Part shown: positions 42,088 to 53,815 of the stretch, one piece after another
Layout of the letters: the number at the start of each line of letters is the position of its first letter
Numbering within the stretch: the stretch's first letter is position 1
From: Gerris lacustris
Taxonomy: Eukaryota > Arthropoda > Insecta > Hemiptera > Gerridae
NCBI GenBank assembly: GCA_951217055.1
Contig: OX578276.1
Span: 12,569,430-12,633,429, forward strand
DNA length: 64,000 nt
Reading direction: 5' to 3'
Position numbers and translations under genes: made by a program
Notes under the pieces: generated by a model
The model's database searches: none
Told to the model about the DNA's origin: nothing
The model's input: the letters and a program-made list of their open reading frames with translations, nothing else

Positions 42088-44605
42088 TTTGGAAGTAGCT
42101 TGCAGCCTTGTGATGGATTTCATCCAACCCATCAAGCTCTCTCGTCTCTTCCAGAAAGGAACCGATTAACGCTTTCACACCAATTATTTATCAGCATTCT
42201 AATTAAAAGCTTCAGAAATGAATCTTTATACTGAAGTCTGTGGTCCACACAAGCGATGGCTGTCAAGTCAACTTCAGAATCTAATATTGAATGTATTAAT
42301 TTGCCTATCCCAATCTTATGGCAGTATTTGGGGATTAACCGCACTATCAAATCTCTGAATCGGTCATATATTGACTGGTAATTGTCACTGGGGTAGGTCA
42401 ACCTGTTATCTTCCTTACTTCTCTCCCTGGCATCAATGAAGGCGTGGTCTTCGCTAAGTTTATCAGTCAATTGACAGCTGGCACATGCATCACAATTATT
42501 GAACAAACGTTTGACCATGTAGCCAGCAGTATAGGTGGTCACAAAACTATGGACATTTGTAGAAGAAGTGGCAGCTGGAGAAGGGGGTGAGTCGGGGTTG
42601 TCTACTTCATATTCTTCTACAACATTTATTGCCTCTTCTGGAAGAGGCAATATATCTTGATTTAGAGGTGAATTTTCTTATCCCAATGCTCCCTCACTCT
42701 TCTCTATATACTCCTGCAAATTGTCCAACACAGAGCAGTCATCTTCTTCACGATTTCCACCAACTGAATGTGAGGAAACCATATCATTTAACAACAAACT
42801 CTTGTATGCACCGATAAAATTGGAGCAGGAGGGCGAATTATTCCTAAATCCAAAGCTCCGAATGGCACCAAATTTATTTTGGTGGTTTGGTAGTTAAATC
42901 ATTAAATTTATTTAGTTTGGTAGTTCCAAAAAGCGACATGGCCACTCCCTCGTTGCACTGCACAACGAAGCCTTTTGAGCTGCATCGGACGAACTGCTGA
43001 ACCATTGACACTGCCAAAAAGTTCGTCAAGAAAAAGCTGTGCTGTTTCTTTTGCCCCGGCATCTAGGTCTACTCCAGCAGCTGTAACAAAATAGAAAGAG
43101 GGAAATTACTAACAAATTTTGTTTTACATAAATTAATAATGAATGAAAACCAGTGGAACATGACACTAAGCAGTAAGTACCTATTATCAATTTATTACAT
43201 TTTGTATTAAATTTAAGCTTTAAGCACAGATAATCCACACATATAGTATTTACCAGAAAAGATAAATAAATTTATAAATCTCAAGGAACAGTTTTGTAAT
43301 TTCAGAGTTGAAATAAGTAGATTGCTCATTGATAATTCCTTTCTAAAATAACCTATTTTCAAATGGAGTTAATAATAACTAAAAATAAACTTACATCGGT
43401 CAGCTGAAGTGTACATCAGGCGTTCCAACTGTGTGGCTTAAGACTTGGGCACAGCAGGCAACCTTTATCTTCTTAATTTTGTTAGGGATGACATGTGCAT
43501 CTGTCAGCTTCCTTGCCCTGCGAAAGCTGTAATGCTTGTCAATGTTGTAGAATTGCAACACATGTTTCCACGATGCTCGCAGTTGGTAGCCTTTTAAAGT
43601 TGCCTTCAGGTCTTTGGAGAGAAGTCCATTTCTCAGTCCCTTCAGCAGATGTGGAGGACCAAAGAGGGGAATAACTTCGTGGTTATTAATAAAGAAGTAC
43701 TCTCCTCTATTCTCCTGTTGAGACCGCATCATCACCTCTCGAGCATCCGCACAAAGTTGGTTCACAGCCGCTACATTTGAAGAGCCTTGATCACACACAG
43801 TCGCACATAACTGAAGGCCAGTCTCAATAATTTTACCACCAACTTCTTTGATAACATTTTTAAGTTGGTGGGTTTTTACTGAAGTAGAGAGGAAGTAAAA
43901 AGCCACTGGCTGCTTAAAATTACGTCTTAATCCACGAACCATGAAAACAAGGGCTTTGTCTGAGAAATTATTACTCCTTCTTCCTTCACCAAGATCCTCA
44001 AAACCCTTAATCGTGTCTGATGATGTATCATAGTATAGGTGAGGAGTGAGACTCATCTCATTAACATAAGCAAAGAGAGTCTGTCCAATGGAGATACTTG
44101 CTGTGACACCACCACAAACAAATGGCGAAACATGTCCTCATTTATTCCTGTTTTGAAGGACAAGGACTCCAACAGCCTTAGCAGTGTTGTTCTTGATGGA
44201 AGAATAAAATATTTGAACAGAAACCTGTAGCTTCTGCCACTACTCTTCATTAAAGACAAAGCAAGGACTTTGTCGGAGAGTGTGAAGCGCCTACCACGAA
44301 CTTCCTTCTTGCTTTCCCGGAGCTGGCATTTCAGGAAGGAAGCAACAGCAGATGGCAGGGACTCGATTCGCTTATCTAGCCCTACCTTTAGACTCCTTTC
44401 AGCTGCCTGAAGTCGCTGCCTAAAAGAAAGAGCTCGATTATTTGTCTTTGGCATTCGCCTCCTTAAATGCTGGGTTTCTTTAAAAAGAAACTTAACCTTG
44501 GGTGTCAATTCTTTGGCATATCTTACACCCACACTCCTCAGCATATTATATCTGCCTGTAACAAACAAATCATAGATAAATGTTACAACACAAAACAGCA
44601 TTATT
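42088..44605 (-). pseudogene. P-element (THAP9-like) transposase, catalytic and C-terminal exons
   Basis: 44601-44053 covers the helical region before the catalytic core (LSDKVLALSLMKSSGRSYRF). 44056-43400 covers the RNase H-like core with its GTP-binding insertion: HLYYDTSSDTIKGFEDLG, LCATVCDQGSSNVAAVN and EVIPLFGPPHLLKGLRNGLL. An exon at about 43081-42895 (VDLDAGAKETAQLFLDELFG) and the 42830-42132 region (TTYTAGYMVKRLFNN, CDACASC) form the C-terminus. Frameshifts near 44090 and 43410 and a damaged exon at 42895 suggest an inactive copy. The N-terminal THAP domain is at 47823-47878 and 47187-47407. Confidence 0.8.
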
Positions 44606-47186
44606 ATTAAAATATTTTACAATTGAAAAATGATTTTTGAGATTAAATTTAATTAAAAATGGGGAATACATGCAATTATGAAAGTATCCTTTAGACTTGG
44701 GATAAAGAGTAACATTTTAAGACAATCATTTTAGGTTACCTTTTTTTAAATTTTAATAACCAGAACTAATGGACAATTGGAAAATCAAAACTTACCAAGA
44801 GAACCTGATATCCTGGCCACTCTCTTAGGTCGAGGAAGAGTAACTCTGGTGGAATCTGTAAATCAAATCAAATATGGTAACTTAATAGCAAATTTATTTA
44901 TTTATATATTAGTTTGATTAAGAACAAGTAAAAATGTGATTTTAGATATTTATAATTGAACTTTGGACCATTAAAATTAGTGCCTCAAGATTGTATAAAG
45001 TTATGAAGGTTACTTTCACATCAGGGGTTGAGTGAAACATTATGTGCTAGGGAAGGCAAACTAATGTAATAAGCAGAGGAAACTGTGTCACTCACAGGAA
45101 CACCTCTACAACCTCCTGCCTCAGTTAAGTATAAGCTGTCACACTATTCTCGTATGTGACACAACACATAATTAACAAAATATCTGTTGTTTCTCGTTTT
45201 ACACACTCGTCCACTAAACATTGCAGGATATAAAGATATAAAATATTGCTGTAAGGAGGAAAAAGATACTGACCAAGAATAACCACTGGCTCGTTGGGTA
45301 CCATCTAAAGGCCAAGCTAAGTCTGAGTACATAGCACCTGAAACATAATTAAAAAAATAAATTAAGAGTTTCCAACTATATATATATCGAACAGCTATTT
45401 GTTCCAAAATTGTATCATACTTTTTTTGTCGAGGTGATTTTGTACATTACATTTTGTACTTTTTTATTGTTTCTAATCAATAAATGGGAGCAAAGAACAT
45501 ACCATTACTAGCTGATTGTGAAGGATGACAAATAGCATCCTCGCCCTCAGGCTCAATAATTTCTTGTGCAACAACTGGTACAGAAAGAATGTTCGTATCT
45601 CCTGCTGGATCACCTGAAATAAATACAACAGAAATATTTGGTTGACAGTGTCTTGAACAGTAAGCACTATCTATGTTAGTAAACAAAACGGATGTAGGAA
45701 GTTGTGTGTTAGATTATAATGCACATTTAGCTAAGCTATAATAAAGAATGTAATTATTGACATATTATATGATAAGTTAAGATGTAAACCAAAATAACTC
45801 ACCAGCAGAAAATTCATCACGGCTCTGAGTACAGTGCAATGATGATTGGCTCGATGTGAAATCGACATCTTGTAAAAGTGAAACAAAAAACAAAACTTAA
45901 TTACTTCAAAGTGGATATTTCGGTGGCTACACTGAATTATTTAAAACGCTAGGATAAGAGTTTCAAAAAATTTGATGGAAAATTAAAAATACAATAAATC
46001 ATAAATGACATTTAAAGAAGTAGCCTCATTTATTCAGAATAATGATAACGAGACAAATACATTAAATCAGTGACACACCTTCTACATGTGTATAATGCTA
46101 GGTTTTACACTATCCAGAAACAGTATATTGCTAAAAAGGGTTATTAATTAAATAAATTGTAAATCAAAATTACCTTCTTTCTGCTGAGCATTGTCTTCTT
46201 TCATTTCATCTTGAGAAGATACAGAAGATGAACTTGAGAACTGTACGGCTGCTGCCAATTCCCTCTGTAAAATCATGTATTATAATGATTATCAGTACAT
46301 GAAGGTACACAAACATTGTAGTACACATACACTTACGATAGTATAATAAGTCATAAAAAACCAAAATGAAACTCATCAAATGACAATATGAACCCTATGA
46401 TTTTATATGGCCACCTCAAAATCCTACATTAGGCGGCTTTCACACTACACGTGAGACCGAGCGAGGCCGGGCCGAGCGTTTTTGTGTGCACACTGCACGT
46501 GAGACCGAGCTGATCGGCAGATTATCAGCAGTCCGCATATAACTGTTTACAATGCGTTTTCGGCGGCCGAAAACGCTTAGTTAACAAAAACGCTCGAAAC
46601 AAATTGCTCGATCTCACTCAGCGTTCAATGTGAATAGCCCCATGCTAATACATGTGTTTGTTTCTCAAGCGGAATCGGCCATGCTCGGTTTCGCACACAG
46701 TGTGAAAGCCGCCTAACCATATAAGAGCAATAATTTCTTAAATGACATTGACGCTACAAGTCCCATCTCAAGCATGCCATAAATGTTGATGCAATATGAT
46801 ACTAGATAAATAAAATATTAAGCCAGATGTACATATAGGTACATTACTTGATGGTATCCTTCTTTCGGAGCTTGATGAAGACAAGTCAATTCTAACCACA
46901 GATTCTTCTGAAGAGGTTGAATGGGCCACACTATCTGATCCGTCAGAAACTGCATCTCCAAAGAAATTTATAACTATTAAATAAAAAGATTACTTATATG
47001 TGAGTTTTATTAAGTACTGTATACATGAATTTATAGAGGTTAGTTCTAAAAAGTTATTTCTTGTGTATAAAACTGTCTCAGTTGTCATGGACATCAAAAC
47101 AATAATGAGTTTATGATAGGAAAACAACAGACAGATGCCATACTCAAAATAACATTAAGCATGCATTACCAATAGGTTAATATTAC
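44606..47186 (-). other. Intron-rich middle of the P/THAP gene
   Basis: Small exons can be suggested from splice sites and coding-like text on the minus strand, including about 46976-46855 (acidic, Ser-rich), 45617-45485 and 44860-44805 (STRVTLPRPKRVARISGSLG). They would form a linker between the THAP domain and the transposase core. Exon borders are provisional. A MITE lies in one intron. Confidence 0.4.
46432..46713. mobile_element. MITE with GGCGGCTTTCACACT ends
   Basis: A 282-bp element with near-perfect terminal inverted repeats (GGCGGCTTTCACACT / AGTGTGAAAGCCGCC) flanked by TTA on the left and TAA on the right. It is GC-richer than its surroundings and non-coding. The ends resemble PIF/Harbinger (Tourist-like) or ISL2EU MITEs. 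Confidence 0.85.
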
Positions 47187-47878
47187 CTGGTGTAGGTGGT
47201 AATGGAAGGTTTCTATTTGGAACTGCAGTATTCTCTAGCTTTCCATATCTTCTATCACCAGAAAAGCAGTCATCAGTAAAATGGTCCAGACAAACACCTT
47301 TAGACTGATGCACTAAGATTGGATCCATACCACTGAGCTCTGCACTTCCAACTGCATCAACCCACTTAACAAATCGATTAAACCTATCCTTTATAGGATG
47401 AGAAAACCTTAGAAAAAAAAATTAGAAACTAGTTTTCATCCCACCCTATTACAAGTTAGTTTAGATAAGTTTAGAGCAATTATATGTGTACACCCTTGTC
47501 ATAATACTATACCTAATAGAATGGGTCCGTAAAATAATGAAGCAACTGAAAATATGTATATGTAATTAGCCTCATTTAATGAAATTTTAACACATATATC
47601 ACCCGCAGAATTGAGCTTAACATTGTACCTATCGATTACAATTGTATTAAGTAAAATTAATTCAAATAGTTATTGCTATAGTTAAGAACTTATTCAACTT
47701 CATTATTTTAAATAATACTACTTGTAGCCTGTATAAGAAATTAAAAAGTAAAACAGTAAATTAGGTAATAATCAGATACTTAGATAAAATAAGATATAAA
47801 ACTAATGATTAAAAAAACTTACATTCTGTGGACAGAATTGGTTAACAGGCAGCCGGGGACACAGCATTTTCTCACCAT
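47187..47878 (-). CDS. THAP domain exons of the P-element-like gene
   Basis: Exon 1 starts at ATG 47878 (MVRKCCVPGCLLTNSVHR) and ends at 47823 (donor GTAAGT). Exon 2 runs 47407-47187 after a CTAAG acceptor and joins in frame (FSHPIKDRFNRFVKWVDAVG, then GVCLDHFTDDCFSGDRRYG). Together they give the C2CH zinc module (Cys pair, then C-x2-H) of a THAP DNA-binding domain, normally used by P-type transposases to bind their ends. The THAP frame itself is intact. Confidence 0.8.
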
Positions 47879-48492
47879 GATGAAAAAAGTAAATTTAATA
47901 TCTAACAAGAACAGGACTAAAAACAGGAACTGGATAGTTGTTAGAACGGTGGCTAGAGATTGAATGAAAGGGAATGTAGTAGTGTGAGTGATCATTGCCC
48001 TTAAGGTCTTAATAAAAGGTTGGAAAACCCCTGACATAGCCCTACCTGGATTAAGATTATTTACCCTCCTTGGGCTTAATCCCTTAGCATTTTGTATAGA
48101 TAAACACTGGTTGGAATTCCTAAGCATTTTTAAACCTTTACCAATTCGTACCTGACTCAAAATACTTTAAAACAAAACTGTTGAAATAATCACAATAGTC
48201 CAGACAATACAATAGCCACACATTTATAAACTATCAGAAAAATACATTTAACTTTAAATCAGGAACATACTATCAAACTTCGGGAACAACTTTTGGTCAT
48301 AATGAAACAACAAGAGAACGTAAAATATTAACAAAACATATAAATTCAAGAAAGTTCGTTAAAAACACCTAGCACCATAGATAAGAACATGATAAAAATA
48401 ACAATCAACGAGTTTTGTTCTTCCCTTTCTCCTGATCTTCCAGAATTTCTTTGAATTTGTATAACTAGTGGCACATTCTCTGTGCCGGGATT
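47879..48492. other. Upstream region of the P/THAP gene
   Basis: AT-rich. Probably contains the promoter and 5' UTR, but no TATA box or terminal repeat was identified. The long frame upstream of 47878 has no recognisable content. Confidence 0.4.
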
Positions 48493-48981
48493 TTAAGTTT
48501 TACTTCTATCACGAGACCTCACGAAAGTATAGTATACTTTTATATAGAGCGCCACCCCCCTGGTCCAGACCCTATCCCGGGAACCACTAGGCCCCGGCTC
48601 ATTCGCCTTTTCCTCTTCTCTCGCTTGAGGATGACATGTCCTAAGATGCTGTGATCGACCTATTTTCGAACTAAAGCTTCTACTACATACATGAACCTCA
48701 CATGGGAATTCCAGAGTGACTTCATCAACAACACCTGGGCATTTACATGCGTGAATCGTACCACTCCGGTACGTTAAATAAACTTTATTACATTTACTAC
48801 ATTGCCACTTGATATTATTCTCAGGATGCACAATGTTATAGTGTTTCATAATACCTCCGCTACCCCCAGCTGATAGGAAGTATCTTCCCGGACACAGCTG
48901 ACAGGCCCCCTCGCTAAAGGGAACTGGATAGACGGAAGTCATTTCCGAGCCTTTGCATACGCACGCTGGTACACAACGCAC
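48493..48981 (-). pseudogene. Zinc-finger N-terminus of an R2/NeSL-like non-LTR ORF
   Basis: Encodes CQLCPGRYFLSAGGSGGIMKH and FPCEVHVCSRSFSSKIGRSQ then HLRTCHP, resembling the CCHH fingers that open the ORF of R2-group retrotransposons, where they recognise the target DNA. A central Cys pair (WQCSKCNKVY) gives a third finger. The frame runs out at 48493 with no endonuclease or RT. It starts where the gag-like ORF1 ends. Confidence 0.5.
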
Positions 48982-50662
48982 CTGGTGTCCCGAATGCTGT
49001 GGTTATATGGCCTATTCCTATCTTTGCATGGCCTGCAGCATTGCTCGTTCTTATCGGAACAAGCAGCAGCGATATGCCCAAAGCTGGAGCAATGGGCGCA
49101 CGCCGATCCTAATTCTTTGTCTGAAGGACAGTTCTTACAAATGTCTTACTAATGTGGACCTAAAACATCTAGTCACCCAGGTGTACTCTCTGATCTCCAA
49201 AGAAGACCAGTCGACCCCAACCTGTCCTAAACTAACTAGCCTCTTAGCCATCTCCTCTGGCATTTCAACTATCCAACGGATTAACTTGCCGCCCCTGATC
49301 CAATTGCAGGGGGTGCTAAACCGGGTTTATCCCGGTCGCCGCCCGCATCCCTCATGAAACCAAGAGGGGTTAGATTGCTCTCCAACAACTCCCTAACTAA
49401 CTCATCGGCGGACATCTCCTTGTCAATGCCAAGGATAGCAACCGTGAAACAGGGGGTGACCGGAAGGGTCGCCTTGAGCATTAATGCGTCAAAGCCTGTA
49501 AAATTTAAAATCTTGTCTCTATCCTCTCGTGTACCACACTCGAGAGCATAGGCTACCCCACTTACCCTATGGCGCATGTTGATCACGTCTACTTCCTTGA
49601 GTAGAGGCTTCAACTTCGCCATAGTCTGGATCCTCAGCCAGTCAAGGGTCTGCTCGCCAAGTGGGAAAATAACCACAGACTTATCTACATTAATTTTAGA
49701 CCTACTGGCTGGGGCCTGCACAGGAGCAGGCCCTGGAGGAGCAACTTCCCTACTCGGAGCAGCACTCCTTTTAACTATCTTCCTATAAAAAAAAAAAAAA
49801 AAACTATCTTCCTCTTGCTCCTCTTCACGACGTTGGCCCATCCAACGACACCACCACCAACATCACTACCACTGTCCTCAGTGGCATGGGCTTGGAACCT
49901 AGAACTAGCTACACGCTGAAGGCGTGGAGCAACAACAGCAGCCCCGCGTGAACGGGGCTGGCCAGAGGAGATGGGAGTGGCGGCAGGCCTACCAACTGCA
50001 GGCTCGGGCTCTCCACGGTTACTCACCATCGTACCCGCAGTACTCACCACCTCCCGTGTCCTGGACATCTCCTCGATGGCTTCCACCCTCGCTAGCCGGA
50101 GGGCCAGTCCAGACGTAGCAGTCCTCACCGCTGAGACCTTGGTGAGGATACCAAAGATGTCATCGCGGTTGAGTTTACTCTTCCTGATAGCCTCACCAAT
50201 GGCGTCCTCCAGATCCTTGAACGCGGCGTCCACCAAAACACCTGCACCAGTCACCTTTCCACCAAATGAAGCTGGCAGGCCGCTCATGCGGAGGTGTTCG
50301 ACTTCTACCAGGTCGTCTTCCGAACACGGGGAGTGCTTCCTCAGTCTCTTGTTCCCTGCTTTATCACCATCGTCAGGCGTACTGCCGACAAACACGGCGG
50401 TGATATTCATAGGCGATGCCTGACCCCTAGCTTCATCCTCGCCTTCACTGCCATTCCTCTCCACCACTTCTTCGACATAGGAGCCACCTCTTATCCTTAA
50501 TAGCTGCTTGCTCTTCACTGACTCAAAGCGTACGCCTATGGGGCTCATCATATTGGTGACGTCCCAGAACCCAACATCACAGCTACCCTGCCCCAACCTA
50601 GGCCAGTCCTCGTCAAACGATTCATCGGCAAGGGGGGGGGGACGTTCCTTATCATCATCCAT
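48982..50662 (-). pseudogene. Non-LTR retrotransposon ORF1 (Gag-like)
   Basis: 50662-49775 and 49841-49281 are two frames of one protein joined across a poly-T/A run near 49790 (slippage or assembly error). The first part is acidic and then basic (KAGNKRLRKHSPCSEDD); the second has the Gag-like block CGTREDRDKILNFTGFDAL and LGIDKEMSADELVRELLESN, as in R1/Jockey ORF1 proteins. A decayed Cys-rich tail follows to about 48990. The region is GC-rich. Confidence 0.65.
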
Positions 50663-51470
50663 TGCACAGAGGGGGGGGGGAGCACTGATCTAGGGGAGGG
50701 TATGGACCCTGACCCCTATAGCCAAAAAAGACCCCTTTCCTGGTCACAGTACTCCAATAGGGTCCAAAAAATCCTCTTCCGGACGGAAAACTTTACTTTT
50801 GGGGAGGAAGGGGGGGGGGGGGGGGGGCCGGAGCCAATTGGGACCCCTCTCCAAAAAGTCTTATAATGGTCTTCGGACCGTGAATAAAAAAATCGTTGAA
50901 TTTCGACAATTTTTCGGCGGATTTCAGCCGACTACTTCCTGTGGAATCCCGTATTCCTGGCCCTTATTGCAACAATAATTCCACTTTTACCGGGCAGGGG
51001 GGTCTCCTAGCACTTAGGGTCCCAGGACACAAAATGCTTGGGCTATCCTCCTCTAAAAGACCCAGCCAGAAAAATTAAAAAAAAAAATTCTTGGTCCTCC
51101 AAAAGGGAGGATGAGTTTTTAATGAAACACTCACCCACGGTGTGTGACGTAGCTCCAAGTGCGCAAGTCAGCTCGAAGGAGACGTCACACAATGGCGGCA
51201 GAAGCTCTAGAGGGGCGCTAACACCAAGAAACCACGCGTTCCAAAGGGAAAGTTAATTTCTCCTCTCACGCACAAACTACTCGGTAGAAACCGAAAAAGC
51301 TCCGTCAAAATGACGAGAGCGACTTGAAAAAGTTCTAACACACTTTCAACACCAAAAACGAAACTTGCACCACTTAAAAGTTCGAAAAACACGGAGCTTC
51401 GCTAAAGTACGTCCTCTTACTACGAGCTCTAGTCGAAGACTGGACTGTAGGGTAAAACCAAGTATTAAAT
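50663..51470. other. GC-rich 5' UTR of the non-LTR element plus boundary
   Basis: Contains long poly-G runs (around 50633, 50670 and 50810-50827) and no gene. It is probably the 5' UTR of the non-LTR ORF1 reading leftward. The Gypsy remnant starts near 51470 on the other strand. Confidence 0.4.
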
Positions 51471-53405
51471 GGATTAGAGGGAGTAGCTGCTTACTTTAAC
51501 GACATCATTTTTCAAGGCTCTACAAAAAAGGAATGTATGAAACGCTTAATACAAGTACTACAACGATTAAGAGAATATGACCTACACCTTAACAAAGATA
51601 AGTGTAAATTTTTCCAACAAAAAACTGTAGTCAACGCACCTCCACCTCAAAACGCAGACCAGGTAAAACAGTTTCTCGGACTTGTACTCTACGACTCAAA
51701 ATTCCTACCTGATGCATCCACTTGGTTACACCCCTTAAACAATCTTTTAAAAAAGGGTGCAAGATATATGCATTCCAGAGAGCTAAATCAGAACTTGCAA
51801 GCAATAGAATCCTCCTGCCATTTACACTGGAACTGCCAGTAATACTTGCAACAGATGCTAGTCCTTATATCAGGAGTACTTTCACACAAGATAGCTAATG
51901 GAGATGAACGACCGATTGCTTTTGCCTCTAGATCCTTATCTAAAGCAGAACAAAATTACAGCCAACTGGACAGAGAAGCTCTTGCAATTTACTGGTCTTT
52001 CAAAAAGTTTTATCAGTTCATATATGGCAGGAAATTCACGCTAATTGTTGACAACAAACCTTTATCCATGATTTTTAATCCTAGTAAACAACTTCCAGTT
52101 CTATCAGCAGGAAGAACGCTACGCTCATTTTATGTCTGGATTCGACTACAATATACCACCGAAAATCACAAGAGCATCAGAATGCAGATTATTTTTCAAG
52201 AAATATAAGTCATATCACAACAGACACCATTACATACAGACAAATAAAATTAGAAACAAGTAGAGACACTTACCTATCAGAATTAAGATAAAAGTTACTT
52301 GACGGAACGATACGTGACCCTGAACTGACTTTACAAGACGGCATTATTTTTCGAAGCCACAGAGTAATGATTCCACGAAAATTACAACCAGCAATATTAA
52401 ATGAATTACATTCGACACACACAGGAATAGTAAAAATGGAAGCTATCGAAAGGAGACACTGCTATTGGAAGGGTATCGATAATGACATAGAAGATCAAGT
52501 CAAAAGTTGCTCCGCGTGCTGCAAAGCTCAAAGAAATCCCACCAAGGCACCTATGCATCATTGGGAGCCTCCAAGCAAAAATTGGCAAAGAATACACATT
52601 GACTATGCCCACACACATCCCACCTTTCCCACACACACATACCCACACATACACATTGACCTTTCTTAGATCATCAATTTCTCCTAATTATAGCCGCAAA
52701 ATCAAAATGGCCAGAAATGTTTAGTATGAAGCGTTCACCAACATCAACTACAACTATACATTCATTACCTGCAGGAAACATCTTGTAGGCCTGGGTTACC
52801 TGAAATACTTGTGTGTGACAACGCTTCAATTTTCAAATCAGTTGAATTTAGCAACTTTTGTTACGAACACGGAATACAGCACAAGACAATAGCACCAGGA
52901 CACCCTTCAACAAACGGTCAGGCTGAGCGGTACGTTCAAACTTTAAAACAGAAGCTAAAAACAATGACAGCAGAATCGGGCACACTAAATGAGAAATTAC
53001 AGAAATTTTTATTTAAATACAGAATAACCCCTTTAGAAGACAATCAGACACCCGCAGAGCACCTTTATGGATACAATTTGCGTTCCAAAATCGACTTAAT
53101 TCAGCCCCCTACATTCCAACCTCGTAATAATGACCAGATGTATCATGTTTTAACAAGTGGGGGAGAGAGTCCAATCACAAAATTATATAGGACCTTCGAA
53201 GTGGCGATTTGGTCGTTCTGAAAAGGTTTGGCAAATTTCACTATGTTGTCCGTCTGGATAATGGATACGAACTAAAACGACACTATAATCAGCTGGGAAG
53301 TTGGAACATCAGAGATCCAGCGGGGGAAGAACATAGTAGTGGAAAAAAAGTTCATTTTAATCCCACTGTAACAACGAACAACGAAGCGCTTAACGGATAT
53401 AGGTA
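51471..53405 (+). pseudogene. Ty3/gypsy Pol remnant (RT end, RNase H, integrase)
   Basis: Starts inside the RT active-site region (VAAYFNDIIFQGSTK, with the YxDD site changed to YFND), then LREYDLHLNKDKCKFFQ. RNase H follows at 51846 (PIAFASRSLSKAEQNYSQLD). Integrase zinc region is at 52400 (HCYWKGIDNDIEDQVKSC), the core at 52560-53100 (NWQRIHIDYA, HPSTNGQAERYVQTLK) and the C-terminal tail at 53209. Several frameshifts and stops separate these. Gag, protease and LTRs are missing. Confidence 0.88.
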
Positions 53406-53815
53406 ATGTGGAACTTTAGGTAAAATATTATCAATAACAAGAGCGTGTGCCTTAACTTGCGGATGATTCAAATGCAATGGTCGTAGAATACACTCAACCG
53501 TGCCTGTGCTTGAGCAGACAGGGTTGTTAGATAACCCAGAAAATTGTTGAGAACAAGCGTTAAGAGGTAACCTTAGTTTTGCGACTAAGCTACTGGTAAT
53601 AAAACTGGCAGTGGAAGCGCAATCTATTAAAAGTCTAACGTAAGGTAAGAATTTGATTGGGTTTTAATTAAAGCCCTGGCAGTACCTAACAAAACAACAT
53701 TGTGGCGGGTAGACTTGGCGGGACAGGTAGCCAAAGTTTTGGTGGTAATATTATTTCCAGAACAAGAGGGTTTTATGGAGACAGAGGCTTTATAAACTAA
53801 AAAAAAAAAATCCAT
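53406..53815 (-). pseudogene. BEL/Pao protease fragment
   Basis: Reads TRHNVVLLGTARALIKT, then in another frame VRLLIDCASTASFITSSLVA and KAHALVIDNILP, an aspartic protease in which the usual DSGS is DCAS. Strand and order would fit the missing gag-pro part of the BEL/Pao element at 39.2-40.5 kb, with 13 kb of later insertions between. Confidence 0.65.
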
